Shown: one piece after another, positions 1-11,320 of the stretch | Position numbering within the stretch: position 1 is the stretch's first letter | Layout: the number at the start of each line of letters is the position of its first letter | Origin: Tillus elongatus | Taxonomy: Eukaryota; Arthropoda; Insecta; Coleoptera; Cleridae | Length of the DNA: 64,000 nucleotides | Assembly: GCA_964006375.1 (NCBI GenBank) | Contig: OZ023266.1 | Location: forward strand, 159,529,292 to 159,593,291 | Reading direction: 5' to 3' | The notes under the pieces: generated by a model | The model's database searches: none | What the model was told of the DNA's origin: nothing | What the model saw: only the letters and a program-made list of their open reading frames with translations | Program-made: the position numbers and the translations under genes

Positions 1-543
1 ATTTTTTATCGTGAATAATTTCGGAAAATTATGTTAAAAGTAGAAGTCTATTGTTAGATTCCATGACCTACTGCTTTTTGAACACTTTTTTTATCATTTG
101 TTTTCTGGTATTGGATATCATAGCCTACTATCCTCAAAATAGTTTTTCTCAAAATTGCCAGTGCAATTCCAAGATTTTTTAAACATGTTGTACATCATTG
201 GAAAGCTATTTTCACAGGCTATCATATGAGCAAACAATCCAATATGGATGCTATAATAAAAACAAATGTTCATACCTGTAGCTCAAAAACAAATGACAAT
301 CCAAAGTTGAGAGTAGCACAAAAAGACTACATGTCAGATCAACGCCTACTTAGATATTGAAGCAAAAAATATATCGACAAATTTTGGTTTTTTCAAAATA
401 ACGGGAAAACGAAAATTGACAGCGCAAAATACAAGTCATATTTGGAACGAGCATGAAATTCTAAAAATATTGCTAATCTAACAGTCTTGCTATCTCTAAT
501 AATAACAGAGATAGCAATACATTCCCATCCAGTTTGGGACACA

Positions 544-546
<3 letters not shown>
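1..546. mobile_element. Element D, end with mariner-like terminus (cut by window start)
   Basis: Non-coding repeat that ends at the (TA)n array with the terminus CAGTGTGTCCC (read inward from 546). A second, nearly collinear copy lies at 22,656-23,238 and a reversed piece at 24,175-24,440. The terminus next to TA is typical of mariner/Tc1-type MITEs. No transposase frame is present. The other end is outside the window. Confidence 0.6.
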
Positions 547-628
<82 letters not shown>

Positions 629-630
629 TA
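547..630. repeat. (TA)n microsatellite
   Basis: About 38 TA units with one C interruption near 623. It lies between the terminus of element D and a module B copy. Confidence 0.95.
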
Positions 631-631
631 T

Positions 632-905
632 GTATCACCCGGTACCTCAAAAATAATGGGCCGATTTTGATAAAATCTGGTACCTACATTTCCTTTGAAA
701 GTGGCTTGATAAGTTAGTTAGCCAGGAAAATCGGTTTTCCGGAAAAAATGTATATCTCTGGAAATAACAAGTGAGGGAAACAAACTTTGGCACGCTATTT
801 TCTGTCATAAAGAGTATCCTACGTACCAAAATTCAGATCGCTTTGTTAAAAGACAAAAAGGTTATAGGTAAGCCTCTGATTAAAAAGTGTTAAAACGTCA
901 AAATT
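632..905 (+). repeat. Module B copy of a dispersed composite element
   Basis: Begins with a 'tatcaccc..acctcaaaaataatggg' type sequence followed by blocks such as CCAGGAAAATCGG and 'atatctctggaaataac'. The same order recurs at 1,369, 7,120 (reversed), 15,690 (reversed), 20,843 and 24,441. It is non-coding and abuts a (TA)n array. Confidence 0.6.
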
Positions 906-1116
906 TATAATTATGGTAGTTGTACTAATGTAAGTGTAAAATACTACATGAAATGACTAACAAGCTCCTGGATATGTGTCTAAGTCGCTATTTTCTTCCA
1001 TTTCGTTCAAATATGAGCAAAAAATCCTTTGTAAATAAAAATTGTTTGGTATAAATAATAGAGACGTTAGAAAATGAACATACTAGCATATATACCTGCT
1101 AGTACATACATCTGAG

Positions 1117-1200
1117 ATATCGACGGTAGTCCAGCGGTCTATGCGATTGCATTATATAATCGAGTCCTATAATAAGACGAGTTCTAATCCTAGTTAGTGA
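1117..1200 (+). other. tRNA-like sequence with A-box and B-box (pseudogene or SINE head)
   Basis: TAGTCCAGCGG matches the pol III A-box pattern, and GAGTTCTAATCC about 50 bases downstream resembles a B-box. The arms do not close into a convincing cloverleaf, so this is probably a decayed tRNA-derived sequence. The surrounding 900-1,350 stretch shows nothing else. Confidence 0.4.
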
Positions 1201-1368
1201 CTTCACTTTTTATTAATTTTTTTTTAGTCTTTCATTTCATTTTACCGTTATCTAATCAGATTTTTGTTATTCCGGTGAATTGTTTAGCGAGTTTTTGTTA
1301 AAAAAATAATTTAATAAAGAGGAGATGAAAACTTTTAAGACTTATTTCAATTTAAATAGCATATCTGA

Positions 1369-1890
1369 TTGTTCTTGTCTTACCGATAACTCAGAAAATA
1401 ATGGGCCGATTTTGATCAAATTTGCTGAGTACATTCCTAAGTGAAGATTGGAACCTGTGATAAGCACTGGTAAGTACACGGGGAAAACCCAAATCAATGC
1501 AATACATATTTTTAAACACAGTCCTTTTGCAAGTCTTTCGTTAGCCAAGAAAATCAGAAAATTTTTGCGCGAAAATTTTGTGTTTTTTTAGAAAATTTTG
1601 TATATCTCCGGAAATAACAAAGTCATCGTATCCAAATTTTGCACGCGGATTTGCGCCATAACAAGTAAATTGAGAACCAAAACTTAGATCGGTAGGTTTG
1701 AACAAACAAAAAATTATGGACGTTTAAAGAAAAATTGGGATTTCCTCTTAAATCGCCATAGTTGTGATTTGAAACGTCAAATTCGCAACATTTAGGCAAC
1801 GTATGTAAAGCGAATACGAGTTATGTTGAGAAAATATAGCAAAAAGAGTGTTTTGCAAACTATTAAGTTTCAGCTTCAACCGTAAATGTC
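1369..1890 (+). repeat. Module B plus extension E, with a small internal insertion
   Basis: Starts 'accgataactcagaaaataa' and continues into blocks shared with 15,540-15,950 and 42,120-42,300 (for example 'gccaattttgacgt'-like and CAACCGT..TCCT-like stretches in opposite orientation). Compared with sister copies, about 85 bases near 1,435-1,520 look inserted; they contain the recurring motif GGAACCTGTGATAAGCACT. Confidence 0.5.
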
Positions 1891-1949
1891 CTTTTTACGA
1901 AATTATTTTCAGAAAATTTATTTCATATAGACCCTTTTTCTGATGCTTT

Positions 1950-2385
1950 GGCAGTAGTTTTAATAACAGTTCATCGTTTAATGGTCTATAATTTTTAGCG
2001 AATTTTTGTAGAAAAAAATTGTTAATGAGGAGACCACCGCTTTTGAATTTTGGAAAGATTTCTTCAAATGAGCGCGAACTAGGGCCCTTAGAACCCATAT
2101 ACTGGGTTAGTTTCAGTTTTTATCTGTTTTCATATATACAGGGTCAAGCATTTCTATAGTAAAGCTCAGTATATCCGTTATTATGCAAGATACGAGAAAA
2201 AATGTATTTGTAAATTATAGGCTGCCTTGAGTTGCATCCTATAAAATTAGTTTTACAGTCATTGGTGGCCCATAAGTTGTTCGTGATACAAATTTTCTTT
2301 TTTTTTTTAATCGTACACACCTTATTTTAGTATATTTTTGCATTTTCCATCGAAATATAATACATGTTTGTAAGAAAAGAAGTTC
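1950..2385. repeat. Composite element: module C and a MITE-like end
   Basis: Module C is recognisable at about 2,045-2,100 (AAATGAGCGCGAACTAGG, then AGAACCCATA). It is followed by a segment with TGGCCCATAAGTTGTTCGTG at about 2,265 that recurs at 41,740, 54,700 and 57,216. No coding potential is seen. Confidence 0.5.
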
Positions 2386-2696
2386 AGGACGCAGCAAGTG
2401 CGTTATGGTGGCGAATTTTCATTATATGTTTCAAATTTCAATAGCTCAATTTGCTATTAACTTAACATTCGTTGGCCAGTTTTTTTAAAGTTTTTTTTAA
2501 GTTTATTTCGAATTTTTTTTACATTTTCAAACGATAAATTTATTTTGATAAAATATAGTACCTTGTTTCTACTATATAGGTTATACTGGTAACCAAATTT
2601 CATACCTGCTTTCTTTAAAAGAAAATATATATTTGCTATTAAAAAACATTTTTTTGAAAATTCACTACCATAACGCACTTGCTGCGTCCAGACCTT
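2384..2696. mobile_element. Complete MITE, family T (about 0.31 kb)
   Basis: Bounded by inverted termini: GGACGCAGCAAGTGCGTTAT at 2,387 and its reverse complement at about 2,667-2,690, each followed inward by a GGTAG/GGTGG..GAATTTTC stretch. The interior (TAGTAGAAACAAGGTAC, reversed) is shared with 14,092-14,540, 41,390-41,650 and 54,290-54,616. It has no protein, so it must rely on a transposase supplied elsewhere. Confidence 0.7.
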
Positions 2697-3314
2697 TTAG
2701 TTTATGTTGTCATCTTGCAAGTAATTATAAAGTTTGTTTAGGGAGTGGAGGATAATTAGCGAATAACTTTTAGAACTGGGATAATTTTGACATAGTAACG
2801 ATGTTTAAAGTTTAATAACAAAATAAATTAACAATTCTTACACCTAATTAAACTAAATAAATTTAAAACCGACAAAATATTTACATATTGAAATCTTAAT
2901 TGAAAGTCTCTGATATTATTCTCTACATTTTCAAAGCAAAAGTCTCATAATGTTTACCAACACTATTACTTATAACCTTTGCTTGGTCTACATAATTCCC
3001 AAATTGCAAACCTCATCAGTCAGCATTCCTTATACTGTACTCTGCAATTCCAACTTGTTTATTATTTATCTAGACATGTAATATGAGTAATTCCAGGTCA
3101 ATAATTATAATTTATATGCGACCTACTTAATTATAAAAGATATTATTTGGATTTATGCCAGCGAATTTTCCTATAATTTTTATAATATAAAATTAAAATT
3201 AAATATATTTTTACGATGAGGAATGCCCTCTTGGATAGTTTTCTGTTCTATGAACAAGTTAATTTATGATTTATGTATAATTTATGCAAACTGATCGTTT
3301 TCTTATTCCATACG
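2697..3314. other. No recognised feature
   Basis: AT-rich sequence. I see no long frame, terminal repeat or RNA gene. Confidence 0.5.
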
Positions 3315-3377
3315 TTTTTTTTTCCTCAGGGCTCGTCCGCGGCCGCAACCCTTGGTTGATTGTGCATACCCTTAGTC

Positions 3378-4666
3378 TTACTCCACCCATTCCAAGATAA
3401 CTGTGCCTTGAACTAGTCTGCACAGCGATTGGTAGGGTGAAGTTTTATATTGCTCTGTCTCCGGTCTAGAGTGACCGTAGATCAGTTGTCTTTTCCGGTC
3501 CAGAGCTATACACTCACACAAGATGTGCTGGGCTGATGCCTCCCCCTCACCGCAGAGTCTGCATGCGAGGTCCCCTTCGAACCTCCCCATTTTATGCAGG
3601 TGTTTCTTGACGGCCATGTGTCCCGTCAAGAGACCTGTTGTGTTTCTGAGCTGTCCTCTGCTAAGGTTTAGCAGCTCCACAGCTCTCTTTGAACTGGGTC
3701 CGTCAATTATTGACTTCCCATGTCTGAGCCCTGGACAGTCAGCCCCGTACACCTTGTGTTGGTTTCTGACCCAGGACTTAATGGCTCCCCTGGCAGTGCT
3801 CTTTGACACGCCCAGAGCCGGTTCGGGTCCCATAAATGGTTCTGCTGACCCTCTCTTCGCGAGACTGTCAACTTCTTCATTGCCTTTAACCCCCGAGTGA
3901 CCCGGCACCCAGATGAGGGTCACCTCATTCTGCCCAGCCAGGTCGCTCGTCTCGTCTCGGCACTCACTCACCAGCCAGAAATTTACCCGTGGGCTACTTA
4001 GTGCCTTAAGGGCTGCCTGGCTGTCTGTGGCTATGAGGATCCGCTTGTTGGTGTAGCCCCTCCTCTTGTTCTCCCGCACACAGTGCAGGATGGCGTACAT
4101 CTCGGCCTGAAACACCGTTGCATGGGCTCCGAGGGAAATACTATGACTTACCCTCGGTCCTTCCGAGTAAACACCTGCCCCCGTCCCACGCTCCCCGCCA
4201 GATCCGTCCGTGAACCAGACGAGCGCGTCCCGTGGCATGCCCGGCGTCTCCTCCCGCCATGCCTCGCGATCAGGGATTTCCACTGTAAAGTTGTTTTCCC
4301 TGCACATTCGCGGGCTCGCGAAGTCTGACCTCATTTCAAGCATGGGCTCCTTCACGATCTCCTGAATTTTGCAGTGGCCCCTGAAGCCTGGGTTGATCTT
4401 CAGTCTACCATTGCAGGCTAGTCTGTATAGTCCTAGCCTGGCCTCTCCCATAATAACTAAGTGTAGGGGGGGGGGGGTAGATCCAGCAACACCTCCATGG
4501 CGGCTGTTGGGGTTGAAGACATGGCCCCTGTGATGCCTAGGCAAGCCATCCTTTGGATCTTGCCTAGTTTTTGTTTGGCACTGGATTGTGTCACCTTAGG
4601 CCACCAGACCAGTGCCGCATATGTTAACGATGGTCTGACCACCCTTGTGTACAGCCAGTGGGCCAT
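3378..4666 (-). pseudogene. LINE-A RNase H and C-terminal region, frameshifted
   Basis: Continuation of the LINE-A polyprotein. After a thumb/connection segment (MAHWLYTRVVRPSLTYAALV) the frame breaks in a C-homopolymer, seen as a G-run at 4,467-4,479 on the plus strand, and resumes as a frame ending at 3,378. In that frame the RNase H catalytic set is complete: D113 in FTDGSGG, E148 in FQAEMYAI, D174 in ATDSQAAL, H216 in VPGHSGVKG and D226. A CX2C..H..C knuckle (CRLCGEGE) follows, as in other RNase H LINEs. Compared with 52,054-53,337 there are about 8 residue differences over some 360, so this copy is young. Only the frameshifts make it non-functional here. Confidence 0.88.
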
Positions 4667-6580
4667 ATATTATTAGTCCCCACGTTTTTCCATATAGCCG
4701 CCTAGTGACGGCTAAGGTCATGACTGCCTTACGCAGTATTTTTCCAATGTGACCATTCCAGGTTAGCTTAGAGTCCAATACGACCCCAAGATATTTTACC
4801 TCCCTGGCGATTGGAACGCTCCTACCGTATAGAGTGAGAGTTCTGTGGCTTTCACACTTCCTCCTCCTCGTAAACGGCACGACGGTTGCTTTCTCGGGGC
4901 TCATCCCGAGCCCTTGATCAACCGTCCACCCTTCCACCACTTTCAGTGCAGTCTGCATACGCTCCCACACTGCCTGTGTGACCTTTCCTCGGACTATGAT
5001 GACAATGTCGTCCGCATAGCCCTGTACCTCATACCCCCCTCCCGAGAGCCTCCCCAGCAGGCCGTCCACGACTAGACACCAGAGAAAGGGAGACAGAACG
5101 CTCCCCTGCGGACACCCCGCCGCGACCCCCGCCAGCAGAGTCCCTGCCGCGAGTGAGGTGAACACAGCCCTGTCCCTGAGCATGGAACCGATCCACCTGC
5201 AGCAGGTCTCCTCTATTCCACGCTCCCGGGCAGCTGCCAGAACCGATCCGAACGAGGTGTTGCTAAAGGCCCCCTCTATGTCTAGGAAGGCCCCCAGCGC
5301 CACCTCCTTGTCCTCCAGGGTATTCTCTAGTTTCAGCACCAGTTGGTGCAGTGCTGTTTCTGTTGAGAATCCTGCTCTGTATGCATATTGTCCGCAGTGT
5401 AGAGGATATGCTTCCAGTACACCGCCCCTAATGTGCCGGTCGAGCAGTTTTTCCACTGTTTTCAGCAAGAAGGACATGAGACTTATTGGCCTCAGGGACT
5501 TTGCCTGGTCTGTTGGACGCCCAGGTTTAGGAATAAATACAACCCTGGCCAGTCTCCATGCCCTCGGAATGTACCTCAGAGCCAGGCTGGCCCTCATAAT
5601 GAGGGTAAGCACCGGCGCCAGTATATCTATCCCCTGTTGGAGCATGATGGGCATTATTCCATCAAATCCCGGCGATTTGTATGGCTTGAAGCTGTTAATG
5701 GCCCATCTGATTTTGCTCCAGGTAACCACCTCTTTAGCGACTGTCCAGTCTACTCTAGATGCCCGCCTATAAGGCGCCTCTATTTCTGAGTGTTCCCAGT
5801 CCGGAGGTGATTGGTTTATTATGTTACAGCCGGGGAAGTGCGTCTGGAGTAAAATTTCCATAGTTTCCTCCCCCGAGCTTGTAAAGCCTCCCGTGGGTGT
5901 TCTAAGGGAGCCTATGTTAGTCTGAGGGCGCTTAGACAGGATCTTGTGTAGTCGAGCACTCTCGGACGTGTTTTCCACTTCTTCGCAGTGCCTCCTCCAC
6001 GACTCCTTCTTGGCGTCCCTCAGTCTTTTGTTATAGGTCGATAGGGCCTGTCTATATTCATCCCATGCTCCCGACCTTTTGGCCGCGTTAAACAGCTTAC
6101 GAACCTGCGTCTTCCTTTGCCTGAGGTCCTCGTTCCACCACGGGACGTTCCTGGTGGACACCCTCATTTTCAGGGGGCAGTTGGCGTTGTAAGCCGAGGT
6201 AATTGCGTCTCGCAATTGGACTGCTGCAATCTCGAGGTCTATTGAATTTTTTATGGTACTCTTAACCCCCCGCAGTTCCACAGCCAGGTCTGCCCTGTAG
6301 GCTTCCCAGTCCGCCTTGCGGGGGTCCCGGTACCATACTGTTTCTCTTTCGACTTTGGCGATTTCAAACCGGATGTATCTGTGGTCTGAGCTACTCACTT
6401 CCCCAGACACAGCCCAGCTTTTAACAAAGTCACCCAGAGATTGGGTGGAAACTGTTAGATCTAAAACTTCCTCACGCCGTGTTGTGACGAAGGTCGGTTT
6501 ATTACCTCTATTCAATATGTCTAAATTAATGCCATACTTTTCACAAAAGACTAACTTACCAACCGAATAGCTTACATTGA
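4665..6580 (-). pseudogene. LINE-A endonuclease end and reverse transcriptase
   Basis: One open frame of about 640 codons; it has no native start because the element is 5'-truncated. The first 50 residues hold the final endonuclease motif (SSSDHRYIRF). Reverse transcriptase motifs follow in order: FIPKPGRP (about 328-333), LRPISLMSFLLKTVEK (about 341-356), motif A with the catalytic Asp in FLDIEGAF (about 412), GCPQGSVLSP (about 467-476) and the catalytic YADD (about 500-503). It copies its own RNA onto nicked chromosomal DNA. Near 4,670 a short deletion, compared with the plus-strand copy (GLRPSMAHWLY), shifts the frame, so the fused RNase H is out of frame. Confidence 0.92.
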
Positions 6581-6682
6581 ATTTTCATCACTCACCTGTA
6601 ACAAATAAAAATATACATTAGGATAAAGAGAGGCATAATAAAATATACTTATGGATGGACCCTTTTGAATATATAAAGAAAT

Positions 6683-6917
6683 TTGGATACATTAAGTGCG
6701 TTATAGTGGGGAATTATCATAAAAGTAGTTTAAATCCGGAAAATCTTCGAAAAGTGAGAAAAATGTATCTCCAAAAACACAAAATTTGGTTGGATGAAGC
6801 TCCGCACACACGTCATATTCATAAAATTTTTGTTACATATAATTGAGAGAAAATTCGTTTATTAAAATTTAAAAAAGTTAATGGTAAAGCGCTACCATAA
6901 CGCACTTGCTGCATCTA
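6683..6917. mobile_element. Short MITE with family T termini
   Basis: AAGTGCGTTATAGTGGGGAA at about 6,694 is matched in reverse by GCTACCATAACGCACTTGCT at about 6,891. The interior differs from the 0.31-kb family T, so this is a different deletion derivative using the same ends. Confidence 0.5.
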
Positions 6918-7119
6918 AACTATTGCTTCCAGTTCTATATAGTTTGTCTTTTAATCAGTTTAATGACTAAAGATATAAATTGTTTAAATTCATTTTAGTA
7001 AATCACAAACTCTATACTTTAGCTGACTGACGCTTTAAAATCGCAAAAAGGGCGTATTTCAAATAAACTTTCTGCAAATATTTTAGTCAAGTGAAGATCA
7101 ACAGCTACTGACATAAAAA

Positions 7120-7390
7120 AGTCTGGACGAAGGTGCTTTATGGTAGTGAATTTTCATAGAAATTGCCTGGCACGAAATATTATTTTATAGTTTTTTCCTG
7201 TAACATACAAATCTAAATTTTCGTATACAGTTTCCTTTTAATGTCGTAAACTTGTATACCAAATTTGATTACCATAGCTTTTCTATTTTTGGAGATAACG
7301 GAAAACCTGCTTCGATTTTCGTGGCTAACGAACTTATCCAAGGCACTTACAAAAGGAAGGTACGTGCCAAAATCGGCCATTTATTTTTTG

Positions 7391-7394
<4 letters not shown>
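7120..7394 (-). repeat. Module B with family T terminus, ending at (TA)n
   Basis: Begins GTCTGGACGAAGGTGC..GTAGTGAATTTTCAT (T terminus) and runs through reversed module B blocks (GGCTAACGAACTTATCCAAG, AAAATCGGCCATTTATTTTT) to the TA array. This shows the two ends of module B directly: T terminus on one side, (TA)n on the other. Confidence 0.6.

Positions 7395-7458
<64 letters not shown>
7395..7458. repeat. (TA)n microsatellite
   Basis: 32 TA units, immediately outside the left end of the palindromic element at 7,459-9,540. Confidence 0.95.
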
Positions 7459-7464
<6 letters not shown>

Positions 7465-7598
7465 GTGTCCACGGATTGGGTGTGGGTAAGGTATAAGTGA
7501 AAAAAAATAATTTCTAATTAGATTATAATATTATGGGAATCGCTCCTGCTTTGTCTTAAACTGAGATGTTGGGAAAATAAACAAAATCAATTAATATA

Positions 7599-9405
7599 CA
7601 GGGTGGTTTAGGACTGATTTAATTAAATGTGTTAAGAATAAACTACCTACCGCAAAAAGTTATTAACAAAACTTGTTTGAAATTAAAATTTATGACAGGC
7701 TCTCAATTTTCAGCCAGATCAGCCTATTTTGAATTTTCAAGTAAATTATTAACATTTTTTCCCTATCAACACGGAGCTTTTGACCTGTGGTTTTCTGAAC
7801 GCAGGTGCGCAAAGTAAGTAACCATGCAATGTTAAATAATAATTTATTAGTAAAATACAAAACGCTTATTGCTAACAAAAATCAAAACGAACAACGAAAA
7901 ATAAAGAAATTATTCAAATGTGCTACCACTAACCGATACACATAACTCAGCCCGTTTAGTAAATGCTTTATAGGCATTTTGAATATGTTGAATTGGAATA
8001 CCGTCAATTGCCTCTCTCAACCTCAGTTTCAACAAATCAAGATCGTTGTTTAATGGAGCCGCGTAGACTTTCTGTTTGAGATAGCCTCATAAATAAAAGT
8101 CCATTAAGGTGAGATCGGGACTTCTAGGAGGCCAAGATATTGGCCCATATCTACCAATCCACCGCCCAGGGAATTCGCGATCTAACCATTCTCGAACGAT
8201 TCCTGTTGCATGTGTTGGGTAGCCGTCATGCTGAAAGTATGCTGTTAGTCTATTTTCTAGTGACATGTTATGCAAATGGTCTTCAAGAATATTTTCCAGC
8301 ATTTCCAGATAACTATACTGGTTCATATTCCGCTCAAAAAAATATGGCCCAATTATCCCAGTGTAAGAAACAGCACACCAAACATTTACTTTTTTATGGC
8401 ATTGTCTTCTGCAATTAACTATATAATTTGGATTCTCCATAGACCAATGACGTTCATTTTGGGAATTTACCACCCCATTATTGATGAAAGTGGATTCGTA
8501 CGAAAAAATAATACTTCTGCCAAAATTGTGATTTTGCAAATATTGCTCGCCGTACCATAAACAAAAATCTAATCGTTTTGACACTGCATTTTCTTCAAAA
8601 GTGTGTATAAGTTTTGCTTTAACAGGTTTCACCTTGTTGGTACGATAAATTTGTTACAAATGCGATTTGTTAATATTGCCAATTTCTAATGCCCTTCTTC
8701 TTAATGATAACTTTGGAAAACGCCTAACAGAATCCATAGCTAATGCAGCTGCAGCATTGTCTTCTTCATTTAGGTCGCATTTTGTCTTCTTAACATTTAA
8801 AACATTCCCAGTGCGCATAAATTTTGTAACAACTTTTTTTACACCAGTATCGGAAACCGAATAATTTGGCCAGCGTTCAAGAAATTTTCTTATCACTCCC
8901 TGATAAAAATGTTCTTCACCCAAACCATAGCACTGCACAATAAACACTTTTTGTTCTGTTGTTAACATTTTTAAATACAGAAGCTTACCGTTCTTGACAA
9001 ATAAAATTGACGTTTCAATTTTCCAAATAAGTAGCATCCCGGGAAACGAACAACAAGGCAGAGCTCAAGTAGCCATGCAACTCGCCAATTATTGCTTCGA
9101 ATATCCAATTGTGCGCTTACTTTACTTTTTTTATTGGTTGAGATGAAAGAAAACCTACCCCAAGTTTAATTTTGGTACAAAATTTTTTTAACACAGTTTC
9201 AAGTATTTTTTAAAGTACACCTTATTACAGAAGCCGTAGAACGTAATTTAAATAAAGTCGCAGCTAAAAAAATCATAGTAGGCTGATCTGTTTGAAAATT
9301 GAGAGTCTGTCATAAATTTTAATTCTAACAATTTTTGTTAATAACTTTTCTTCATAAACGAAGGTAGTTTACTACATTTCATTACATCAGTTTTAAACCA
9401 GCCTG
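7599..9405 (-). mobile_element. Tc1/mariner-superfamily DNA transposon (dead)
   Basis: 1.8-kb element with inverted termini of about 130 bp: CAGGGTGGTTTAGGACTGAT at 7,599 and the diverged complement at 9,386-9,405. A TA dinucleotide lies immediately outside each end, as expected for this superfamily's target duplication. It carries one transposase pseudogene on the minus strand. Confidence 0.85.
7910..9037 (-). pseudogene. Mariner-type transposase (DUF4817 + DDE), inactivated
   Basis: One frame of about 375 codons on the minus strand. The N-terminal part (LTTEQKVFIVQCYGLGEE..) is the helix-turn-helix DNA-binding region of DUF4817-type transposases. The C-terminal catalytic part shows YFQHDGYPTHA (second Asp) and PPRSPDLTLMDFYL (third Asp). 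Three lesions are visible: an in-frame TAA at about 8,652-8,654 between the two halves; a TGA in place of the conserved Trp codon after MDFYL (about 8,084); and the first catalytic Asp replaced by Tyr (TAC codon) in IIFSYESTF. The frame ends at TAA 7,910-7,912. The exact start (9,037 or the later Met before LTTEQ) is uncertain. Confidence 0.88.
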
Positions 9406-9537
9406 TATATTAATTGATTTTGTTTATTTTCCCAACATCTCAGTTTAAGACAATGCAGGAGCGATTCCCAGAATATTATAATCTAATTAGAAATTATTTT
9501 TTTCACTTATACCTTACCCACACTCAATCCGTGGACA

Positions 9538-9540
<3 letters not shown>

Positions 9541-9599
<59 letters not shown>
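9541..9599. repeat. (TA)n microsatellite
   Basis: About 29 units on the right outer edge of the palindromic MITE, mirroring the array at 7,395-7,458. Confidence 0.95.
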
Positions 9600-9601
<2 letters not shown>

Positions 9602-9866
9602 TGAAAAACCTTTGTAATTTTAATGAAATTTGTGACACAATTTTTTAAAGGCACTTGCAGTACTTACATATTATATCCAAGACCAAATTTTAATTTAGTA
9701 GCTCCATATAAAATATAATTTTTTTCAAATAATCGCTAACTAGGACTCTAAAACCGATCTTCAGGGTCCATTTAAATTTAAAGAATGTTTTAATAATATA
9801 TCTTATTAATAGTGTACAATTCTTATGAAAATTCACTACCATAACGTACTTGCTGCGTCTAGAGTT
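9600..9866 (+). repeat. Dispersed repeat ending in a family T terminus
   Basis: Shares its block order (TTAATGAAATTTGTGACAC-like, AATCGCTAACTAGGAC-like, AACCGATCTTCAGGG) with the tandem units at 43,795-44,378. Ends with ACTACCATAACGTACTTGCT followed by GCGTC. Confidence 0.55.
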
Positions 9867-11009
9867 TTTTGTGATACTGGACCCAATAAGTATAAGTTAG
9901 TATTTGTTTCACTTGCCAGGTTATTAAAACTATTGAAGAACACAAATAACGATAAGCATGTGCTACTTGCATTTGATCAACAATTATTGTGTCTGAAACT
10001 TTAGGGCCAAATCAAAAGAACATATTTTAATAACAACTCTAACATAATATGTAGAGATATAATATAAAAAGCTTTATAACCACAAACGTGGCTAGTGGCT
10101 ACTACTCCATGTAAGGATGCCTTGCAAAATAAAACCATAAACAATAATAACGAATCTTCGAATATTTTGAGGTTAGAATGATATTGAAGAAAGATAACTC
10201 TTGATTATAATGCTACTGGAGCTGAAGCATCGGAAATTAGTACTGAGCTTATAGTTTTACACCATTTCATTGAAGTGAAACTTCTATTTGGTATATTTTA
10301 TTATACCTATAACAAAACATTACAGTTTTAATAAATGTAAATAACACGTCGAGTGTCTGACGTTTCAGCGTCGGCAGTCGCTCTTGTTTAGCGGTGACAG
10401 TTGCCCTACCATGCAGTGGTGTCAGATTAAGTAAATTAGAATTTATGATAAATCAAATGAGAAATTATTGGTAACTCAACATTTATTAATATTAAGCCAC
10501 ATTTATTAGATGAATTAATTTTTTGACGAACTTTTATTTGTCATTAATAAGTACAAATACGTGTTATTACCCTATGTTTTACATCTTAAGATTTAAATGA
10601 AATTTTATTAAATCTGACAACCCCGCTTCTTTATATTTAATTGTCAGGTGACTGTGGCTCTATTTGAATTATCTCTTCAAAATTACGCATTCACAGTCTA
10701 ACCATCCGTATCAACATTGAACCTGGGAAATGCTGTATGAAATTTGAACTGATATCTTAGACTGTTCATTTATTTATTATTTTGATTTTTTAATAACTCC
10801 TGTCCTCGTATGCCATTTAATTTGAAATTTGGCTATCTGTTATATTGTAACATTTCCTATACATGTGCAAATTTTCATTCGAAACACTTCAATATTTCAA
10901 AAAATATTGCGTTTTCAAAATTTTCTTTACATTTTTTTCTAAGAAAAATTAGACGCACGGTGCCCATCTACGCACTCATCCAAGCCATTAACAAAATTTA
11001 GGTAATTCC
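9867..11009. other. No recognised feature
   Basis: AT-rich single-copy-looking sequence. No frame, terminal repeat or RNA gene is supported. Confidence 0.45.

Positions 11010-11320
<311 letters not shown>

Larger units (their letters stand above)
3315..6590 (-). mobile_element. LINE-A non-LTR retrotransposon, 5'-truncated
   Basis: Minus-strand element ending in an A-tail (T-run at about 3,315-3,324) and a 3' UTR that matches the plus-strand copy at 53,338-53,434. Order: end of the endonuclease, reverse transcriptase, RNase H, C-terminal Cys/His knuckle. This order with RNase H fits the I/LOA/R1-type branches of the Jockey superfamily; the exact clade is not settled. It is GC-rich against an AT-rich background. 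The 5' end is lost inside the endonuclease around 6,560-6,590. Confidence 0.9.
7459..9540. mobile_element. Palindromic MITE split by a mariner insertion
   Basis: Outer arms at 7,459-7,598 and 9,406-9,540 are near-perfect inverted repeats starting GTGTGTCCACGGATTG at each outer edge, each followed outward by a (TA)n array. Rejoining the arms would give a roughly 270-bp palindrome whose centre is the TA-rich stretch where the inner element now sits. Confidence 0.75.

Noticed and set aside
3523..6570. Plus-strand frames of 80-200 codons opposite LINE-A
   Set aside because: Antisense shadows in GC-rich DNA of the minus-strand reverse transcriptase and RNase H. They carry no recognisable domain.
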